Assembly (NCBI RefSeq): GCF_036226765.1
Contig: NZ_CP109017.1
Span: forward strand, 4,217,001 to 4,281,000
Length of the DNA stretch: 64,000 nt
Origin: Streptomyces sp. NBC_00670
GTDB taxonomy: Bacteria > Actinomycetota > Actinomycetes > Streptomycetales > Streptomycetaceae
Reading direction: 5' to 3'
Of this stretch, positions 59,191 through 64,000 are shown in pieces. A program made the position numbers and the translations under genes. Under the pieces are notes generated by a model. That model searched no databases. It saw only the letters and a list, made by a program, of their open reading frames with translations, and had not been told where the DNA came from. Position 1 is the first letter of the stretch, and every line of letters begins with the position of its first letter.

Positions 59191-59394
59191 GCAGTACGCG
59201 GGGCGGGTGTTGACGGTACGACGGGCAGTGCGCGGGACGGGTGTTGACAAGACGACGGGGCAGTGTGCGGGACGAGTATTGACAGGAGGGCGCGCAGTAT
59301 GCGGGACGGGTGTTGACGAGACCACGGGCAGTTCGCGGGACGGATGTTGACGGGACGACGGGCGGTACGCGGGCGGGTGTTGGCGGACGGCGTA
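59191..59394. repeat. Array of six 34-bp tandem repeats
   Basis: Six direct repeats start at 59191, 59225, 59260, 59294, 59328 and 59362 (period 34, once 35). Each has a conserved core of about 24 bp, GCAGT-x-CGCGGGACGGGTGTTGAC, followed by a 10-11 bp more variable link such as AAGACGACGG. Most copies contain TTGAC, a -35-like hexamer. The array fills half of the 426-bp region between the divergent fahA and HAD genes. There are no unique spacers, so it is not a CRISPR array. The rest of the gap holds no gene. Confidence 0.92.
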
Positions 59395-59490
59395 GGCGCC
59401 GTGCGCCAACTGTCGCTGTCGGGCCGGTCGTTGCACACGAGAAAGCGGACGTCGTCCGGTTCGGGGCGGGTCGGTGGGGCGTGACATCCG

Positions 59491-59496
59491 TATTCT
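59491..59496 (+). promoter_or_regulatory. Candidate -10 box for leaderless HAD-gene transcript
   Basis: TATTCT ends 6 bases before the ATG at 59503 with no ribosome-binding site between. Confidence 0.45.
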
Positions 59497-59502
59497 CTGA
59501 TC

Positions 59503-60318
59503 ATGGCCGCACCCACCGCATATGCCCTCATCGCCACTGACCTGGACGGAACGCTGCTGCGCGGCGACGACACGCTCTCCGACCGGTCCCTCGCCGCGCT
59601 CGCGCGGGTGGCCGCGGCCGGGGCGACACATCTGGTGGTGACGGGGCGGCCGGCGCCGAGGGTGCGCCCGCTCCTGGAGGACCTGGGCGGGCGGGGGCTC
59701 GCGGTGTGCGGACAGGGCGCGCAGTTGTACGACGCCGGCGCGGACCGGCTGCTGTGGTCCGTCACGCTGGACCGGGAGCTGGCAGAGACCGCGCTCGGCA
59801 AGGTGGAGGCCGAGGTCGGCGAGGTGTACGCCGCCGTCGACCAGGACGGTGCGGACGGGCTGACGCTGATCGAGCCCGGCTACCTCATGCCGCACCCCAC
59901 GCTGCCGGCCGTACGGGTCGGCCGGCGCGACGACCTGTGGGCGGAGCCGATCAGCAAGGTGCTGCTGCGCCACCCCTTCCTCACCGACGACGAACTGGCG
60001 GCGGCGGCCCGGGGGGCGGTCGGTTCACTGGCCACGGTCACCATGTCGGGGCCGGGGACCGTCGAACTCCAGCCATGCGGCGTGACCAAGGCGACCGGGC
60101 TCGCGCTGGCGGCCGAGCGGCTGGGGCTGTCCCCGGCCGGGACCCTCGCCTTCGGGGACATGCCCAACGACATCCCCATGTTCGACTGGGCGGCCCACGG
60201 CGTGGCCATGGCCAACGCCCATCCCGAACTCAAGGCGGTCGCCGACGAGGTCACGGCGTCGAACGAGGACGACGGCATCGCCGTCGTCCTCGAACGCCTC
60301 TTCCCGGACCGGGGCTGA
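59503..60318 (+). CDS. HAD-superfamily phosphatase, Cof type
   Basis: A 271-residue hydrolase of the Cof/IIB branch of the HAD superfamily. Motif I is IATDLDGTLL with nucleophile Asp13 and acid/base Asp15, motif II VVTGRPAP, and motif IV LAFGDMPNDIPMF. The cap domain lies between residues 85 and 190. The substrate is unknown; Cof proteins hydrolyse sugar phosphates, flavin or pyridoxal phosphates. It stands alone, downstream of the tandem repeat array. Confidence 0.9.
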   Translation: MAAPTAYALIATDLDGTLLRGDDTLSDRSLAALARVAAAGATHLVVTGRPAPRVRPLLEDLGGRGLAVCGQGAQLYDAGADRLLWSVTLDRELAETALGKVEAEVGEVYAAVDQDGADGLTLIEPGYLMPHPTLPAVRVGRRDDLWAEPISKVLLRHPFLTDDELAAAARGAVGSLATVTMSGPGTVELQPCGVTKATGLALAAERLGLSPAGTLAFGDMPNDIPMFDWAAHGVAMANAHPELKAVADEVTASNEDDGIAVVLERLFPDRG

Positions 60319-60387
60319 GGCCCGTACGGACCCTCGCCCGGGCGGCCGGACCCCTGGGGGCGGTCGTGCCCCTGGGAGGCGGTCGGC

Positions 60388-60873
60388 TCAGTACGCGCCG
60401 TACACGTTGTCGATCGAGCCGTAGCGCGCGGCCGCGTAGTTGCAGGCCGCGGTGATGTTGGCGACCGGGTCGAACGGGTCGAGCGCGGTGCCGGGCACGT
60501 GGTAGGCGAGGAACGTCGGGTCGATGATCTGGAGCAGGCCCTTGGACGGGGTGCCCGCCGCGGCGTTGGAGTCCCAGTTGTTCACGGCGAGCGGGTTGCC
60601 CGAGGACTCGCGCATGACGTTGCGGTGGATGCCGTCGTAGCTGCCGGGGATGCCGTTCTGGGCCATGATCGCCAGGGACTGCTGGATCCAGCCGTCCAGG
60701 TTGTTGGTGTAGGCGGCCGTGGTGGTCGTGGCCGCGGTGGTGGTCGCCGTGGTCGTGGCGGCGGACGCCTGGGTCGCGCCGAACAGCGGCAGGGCGAGGG
60801 CGGCGGCACCGGTGCCGGCGGCGATCACGGCGCGGGTGGGCAGGCGGAAGCCGGGCAGGGCGAAGCGGGGCAT
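60388..60873 (-). CDS. Exported transglycosylase SLT-like protein
   Basis: A 161-residue exported protein. The signal peptide ends near QASAA, followed by an Ala/Thr-rich stretch (about residues 39-54) and a compact lysozyme-like domain. The catalytic Glu is in NVMRESSGNPLAVNNWD, and GLLQIIDPTF matches the SLT motif GLMQI-x-P. It would cleave or remodel peptidoglycan glycan strands. A c-di-AMP riboswitch in its leader links it to wall-turnover control, as for other Streptomyces muralytic genes. GGAGAGG is the ribosome-binding site. Confidence 0.88.
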   Translation of the reverse strand: MPRFALPGFRLPTRAVIAAGTGAAALALPLFGATQASAATTTATTTAATTTTAAYTNNLDGWIQQSLAIMAQNGIPGSYDGIHRNVMRESSGNPLAVNNWDSNAAAGTPSKGLLQIIDPTFLAYHVPGTALDPFDPVANITAACNYAAARYGSIDNVYGAY

Positions 60874-60887
60874 GGCGGATGTCCTCT

Positions 60888-61080
60888 CCGTCGCCTGCGA
60901 GGTGAGCTGTCGGGTTCGGGCTGGGAGGTGCCCGGCCGGTCCGCACGCGAGTGCGGATCCGGCTTCACCCCTAGCCGTGCCGGGACTTGGCCCGGACCGG
61001 CGACTTACCTGGGTCCCCCGCTCCTGCCGTGCGAGATGGGTGAATGGGTGCTCCGGGCGGCGGCAGGACTCGGCGTTCCG
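60888..61080 (-). ncRNA. c-di-AMP (ydaO/yuaA-type) riboswitch
   Basis: Reading the minus strand, the conserved pieces of the ydaO motif occur in order: GCCGAGTCCTGCCG near the 5' end (61077-61064), CGGCAGGAGCGGGGGACCC, GGGGTGAAGCC (60971-60961) and GAACCCGACAGCTCACC (60917-60901), then TCGCAGGCG. CCTGCCG/CGGCAGG forms the P2-like stem and CGCC/GGCG closes P1. The riboswitch ends about 15 bases before the start codon. In this class c-di-AMP binding lowers downstream expression. Confidence 0.88.
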
Positions 61081-61095
61081 TCCGGATCGGGGAGG

Positions 61096-61125
61096 AAGCT
61101 ATGCGAGAGAACCTGTGGGGAACAA
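61096..61125 (-). promoter_or_regulatory. Probable promoter of the riboswitch-controlled gene
   Basis: On the minus strand TTGTTC (61125-61120) and TAGCTT (61101-61096) are 18 bp apart, giving a start near 61089, a few bases before the riboswitch. The remaining bases up to 61602 hold no gene. Confidence 0.5.
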
Positions 61126-61522
61126 GTGACGAAAACGCGGTTCTCCCCGGTTGATCTTGTGGTGGGTGTTTTGGGTCGTTGATCCTTTGTGGGCCGTGGA
61201 GTCCAACTGGGTATCCGGGTAAGGGGAATGTGTGCTTCCGGTTGTCCGCGCACGGCAGGGGTGGCGCGTGACCCAACTCACTGGCCGGACGAGCCGGGCG
61301 TATGGTGCGGAAAGGTTCGAATGTCCGCAAGTCGGCCGCGCGGGAGGTCCCGGTGCCGTTCGGGCGGCGACGGAGGGATCCGCCGGGGGAAGCACCGTGG
61401 TGTGATCATGCGTGTGTCACTAAATAACTGCGCGTATCACCCGATCACGAACATGCCGTCTCTGATCCGATACGTCCCGGCCTGGAACCATGGGCGCTCG
61501 TGGTGATCGAAACATGACCGGA

Positions 61523-61528
61523 TACGCT
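61523..61528 (+). promoter_or_regulatory. Candidate -10 box of polyprenyl synthase gene
   Basis: TACGCT would place transcription start near 61535 and leave a leader of about 68 bases. No clear -35 was found. Confidence 0.35.
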
Positions 61529-61602
61529 GACTTGAGTGAGGGCAGCGACCTATCGACAAACCGTGTAACCGTCACCAGACACCAGCAGACAGGAGACCCC
61601 TC

Positions 61603-62613
61603 GTGACCGTCGTCGGGCCATTCGGGCTGAGCGTGCGGGACCAGGCTCTGGAAGCCGATGTCCAGGTCGGTCTGACGGCTGTCGAGGAGGGCCTGCTCGA
61701 AGCCACCAAGAGCGAGGTCCCCTTCATCACGGAGGCCGCCCAGCACCTCGTCCGCGCGGGCGGGAAGCGGTTCCGGCCGCTGCTGGTGATGCTGGCGGCC
61801 CAGTTCGGCGACCCCTACGCGCCGGGGATCGTGCCCTCGGCGGTCGTGGTCGAGCTCACCCACCTGGCCACGCTCTACCACGACGACGTCATGGACGAGG
61901 CCGAGGTGCGGCGCGGGGTGGACAGCGCGAACACCCGCTGGGGCAACTCGGTCGCGGTCCTCACCGGCGACTTCCTCTTCTCCCGCGCCTCCCACATGCT
62001 GGCCGACCTCGGCCCCGAGGCGGTCCGCATCCAGGCGGAGGCGTTCGAACGGCTGGTCACCGGGCAGATCCTGGAGACCGCCGGGCCGCGCGACGGCCGG
62101 GACCCCGTCGACCACTACCTCGACGTGCTGGCCGGCAAGACCGGCTCGCTGGTCGCGGTGGCCTGCCGGTTCGGCGCGATGATGTCCGGCGCCGACGAGA
62201 CGGTCGTGGACGTGCTCACGCAGTACGGGGAGCGGCTCGGTGTCGCCTTCCAGCTCGCCGACGACGTGCTCGACATCGCCTCCGACTCCCGTGAGTCCGG
62301 CAAGACGCCGGGCACCGACCTGCGGGAGGGCATCCCCACGCTGCCGGTGCTGCGGCTGCGCGAGCGGGCCGAGCGGCTCGGGCTGCCGGAGGACGCGGCC
62401 CTGTGCGCGCTGCTCGACTCCGACCTGAGCGACGACGCCCGGCTCACCGAGGCGCTGGAGCTGCTGCGCGAGCACCCGGCGCTCGAACAGGCGCGACGGG
62501 ACACGGTGCGGTACGCGGAGGAGGCGCGCTCCGCGCTGGCCCCGCTGCCGGAGTGCGCGGCGAAGACGGCGCTCACGGAGATGTGCGAACTGGTGGTGCA
62601 CCGGGCCGGGTGA
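61603..62613 (+). CDS. Polyprenyl diphosphate synthase
   Basis: A 336-residue trans-prenyltransferase that elongates allylic diphosphates with isopentenyl diphosphate. The first Asp-rich motif is YHDDVMDEAEVRRG (about residues 91-104) and the second LADDVLDIASD (about residues 219-229). GGKRFRPLLVML is the IPP-binding segment. The two residues just before the first DDxxD are Tyr and His, small-side pocket features consistent with a long product (C35-C50), suitable for the menaquinone-9 tail; the exact length cannot be read off. The GTG has AGGAGA upstream. It is likely the tail supplier for MqnP. Confidence 0.92.
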   Translation: MTVVGPFGLSVRDQALEADVQVGLTAVEEGLLEATKSEVPFITEAAQHLVRAGGKRFRPLLVMLAAQFGDPYAPGIVPSAVVVELTHLATLYHDDVMDEAEVRRGVDSANTRWGNSVAVLTGDFLFSRASHMLADLGPEAVRIQAEAFERLVTGQILETAGPRDGRDPVDHYLDVLAGKTGSLVAVACRFGAMMSGADETVVDVLTQYGERLGVAFQLADDVLDIASDSRESGKTPGTDLREGIPTLPVLRLRERAERLGLPEDAALCALLDSDLSDDARLTEALELLREHPALEQARRDTVRYAEEARSALAPLPECAAKTALTEMCELVVHRAG

Positions 62614-62906
62614 CGCCGCGGGTCCCCGCTGTTCTGTCCGGCCGTCGGTCCCCTCTTCCCCTACGGGTGGGTGGACGCTTTCCACCCTCGTGTCATACCG
62701 CAGGAGTACGCGGAGTTGGCTCCGGGGGTTGACGCCTCGTCGCGGACTTTTTGGTCATATGGAGAGGACCACCTCCCCGGACTTCGGGTGACAATGGCGG
62801 CACGGGGTGGGAAGTCCCGGCTCGAGCGCGAACCGAGAGCCGAGGGGAGCGCGCCGAGGGAGCGCGAGCACGGCACGCCGCCGCCGACGACGGAGGTAAG
62901 GCACAC

Positions 62907-64000
62907 ATGGCACCGTACGGAACCGACGACATCACTCCCGGCGGAAGCCCGGGCGAGCACCCGGGCGGCAGCGCCGGCGACGCGGGCGGAGCGCGGCGCA
63001 GGGCCACGCGGTACGTCGTGCCGGTCGCGGTGGTGGGGGTGGCGGCGGCGACGATCGGGCTCGTCCCGGCGCTCGCCGACTCCGGTGACCCCGACCTGCC
63101 GAAGATCAGCGCGCAGAAACTCCTCGAGAAGATCGCCGCGTCGGACGTGGACCAGCTCTCCGGCACGGTCAAGATCACCACCGACCTGGGCCTGCCGGAC
63201 CTGGGCGGCCTGGAGAGCGGCCTGCTCTCCGGCGCCTCGCCGCAGGGCGGCGATTCCACCGCCGACCCCTCCTCGAAGCTGACGGAACTCGCGAGCGGCA
63301 CGCACACCCTGCGCGTGGCCGTGAACGGCCCGGACAAGCACAAGCTGTCCATCGTCGAGAAGGCCGCCGAGTACAGCGTCATCCACAACGGCGACGAGGT
63401 GTGGGCGTACGACAGCGCCTCCAACCAGGCCTACCACGCCGAGGAGCCGAGCGGCGCGAAGGACGGCAAGAGCGGGAAGGACGGCGGCAAGCACCACGGC
63501 GCCGGGTCCGACGAGCTGTCCGTCACTCCCAAGGCCCTCGCCGAGCAGGTCCTGAAGGCCGCCGACGGCACGACGTCCGTCACGGTCGACGGCACCGTCC
63601 GCGTCGCCGGCCGGGACGCCTACAAGCTCCTGGTCAAGCCGGAGAAGTCCGGTTCGACGGTGGGCGCGATCAGCATCGCGGTGGACGCGCGCACCGGGCT
63701 GCCGCTGAAGTTCACGCTCACCCCGTCCTCGGGCGGCGCGGCCGTGGTGGACGCGGGCTTCACCAAGGTGAGCTTCGACCGGCCGGCCGCCTCGACGTTC
63801 GACTTCACCCCGCCCAAGGGCACCAAGGTCACCGAGGAGGACGACGCCAAGAAGCCGGAGTCCCGCAGGGCCCCGGGCGGCGCGATGGGCGGCGGCCTCG
63901 CCGGACTCGGCGGCCTCACCAGCACGGAGGGGGCCAGGACGATCGGCGAGGGCTGGACGGCGATAGCCGAGTTCGGCGGCGACGAGAGCATGCCCTCGGA
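62907..64000 (+). CDS. LolA-like (DUF2092) membrane-anchored protein, 3' end outside window
   Basis: The first 364 residues of a protein with a Gly-rich cytoplasmic N-terminus, one membrane helix (RYVVPVAVVGVAAATIGLVPALA) and an extracytoplasmic LolA/LppX-like fold (KISAQKLLEKIAASDVDQLSGTV start, later GRDAYKLLVKPEK and VAVDARTGLPLKF-like segment). Such proteins may bind lipids or act with ABC transporters; in Streptomyces this type is often followed by ABC transporter genes, which would lie outside the window. GGAGGT 9 bases before the ATG is an excellent ribosome-binding site. A possible -35 TTGACG lies at 62729. Confidence 0.82.
   Translation, partial: MAPYGTDDITPGGSPGEHPGGSAGDAGGARRRATRYVVPVAVVGVAAATIGLVPALADSGDPDLPKISAQKLLEKIAASDVDQLSGTVKITTDLGLPDLGGLESGLLSGASPQGGDSTADPSSKLTELASGTHTLRVAVNGPDKHKLSIVEKAAEYSVIHNGDEVWAYDSASNQAYHAEEPSGAKDGKSGKDGGKHHGAGSDELSVTPKALAEQVLKAADGTTSVTVDGTVRVAGRDAYKLLVKPEKSGSTVGAISIAVDARTGLPLKFTLTPSSGGAAVVDAGFTKVSFDRPAASTFDFTPPKGTKVTEEDDAKKPESRRAPGGAMGGGLAGLGGLTSTEGARTIGEGWTAIAEFGGDESMPS

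Noticed and set aside
59191..59394. The repeat array as a CRISPR
   Set aside because: Units are contiguous with no unique spacers of constant length, and no cas genes are present.
57853..59973. 706-codon version of the fumarylacetoacetase gene
   Set aside because: The extra N-terminal 299 codons read through the 34-bp repeat array and into the HAD gene; the family protein begins at the ATG at 59076.

Overview
The window is chromosomal DNA from a Streptomyces species. Codons are GC-rich throughout, GTG starts are frequent, 4-bp ATGA/GTGA gene overlaps are common, and gene content and order match the conserved core of Streptomyces chromosomes (the SCO4470-SCO4580 neighbourhood of S. coelicolor, recalled from memory). 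No tRNA, rRNA, insertion sequence, prophage or CRISPR array was seen, so this looks like core rather than acquired DNA.

Layout. 0-6.5 kb: the 3' end of a histidine phosphatase, a divergent polysaccharide-deacetylase-like lipoprotein, and a System II cytochrome c maturation operon (resA-ccdA-resB-ccsB). 6.6-12.6 kb: a small PLDc_N-type membrane protein and late and early futalosine-pathway menaquinone genes (mqnL/UbiD, mqnP/UbiA, mqnM/UbiX, mqnE), with a rhomboid protease and an Lrp regulator between them. 12.6-17.7 kb: a GNAT acetyltransferase, a DUF4229 protein, a TetR regulator, a MaoC dehydratase and a long-chain acyl-CoA ligase. 17.7-21.6 kb: a shrunken amidohydrolase-like protein, mqnC, a prepilin peptidase, mqnA and a cold-shock gene. 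21.7-27.1 kb: a GH18-like lipoprotein diverging from a probable exopolysaccharide operon (small membrane protein, deacetylase-glycosyltransferase fusion, acyltransferase). 27.1-30.6 kb: menG, a PASTA protein, a geranylgeranyl-reductase-family flavoenzyme and an NlpC/P60 hydrolase. 31.4-47.6 kb: the complete 14-gene nuoA-N operon for complex I, preceded by a candidate Rex operator. 47.7-50.5 kb: a Uma2 protein and recQ. 50.6-57.7 kb: a poorly understood redox/transport operon (GntR regulator, dicluster ferredoxin, SsuABC/TauABC-like ABC importer, AprA-like flavoprotein fused to HEAT repeats). 57.8-64 kb: fumarylacetoacetase, a 34-bp tandem repeat array, a HAD phosphatase, a transglycosylase-like gene behind a c-di-AMP (ydaO) riboswitch, a polyprenyl diphosphate synthase and a LolA-like protein cut by the window end.

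How the genes work together. The main theme is aerobic respiration. mqnA, C, E, L, M and P plus menG make menaquinone, the polyprenyl synthase can supply its tail, the geranylgeranyl-reductase-family enzyme is a candidate for tail saturation, Nuo reduces the quinone, and the Res system matures the c-type cytochromes of the terminal branch. A second theme is the envelope: a wall hydrolase, a transglycosylase, PASTA, GH18, deacetylase-glycosyltransferase and acyltransferase proteins. The least explained parts are the AprA-like/HEAT operon, the 34-bp repeat array, and the structured DNA between nlpC and nuoA.
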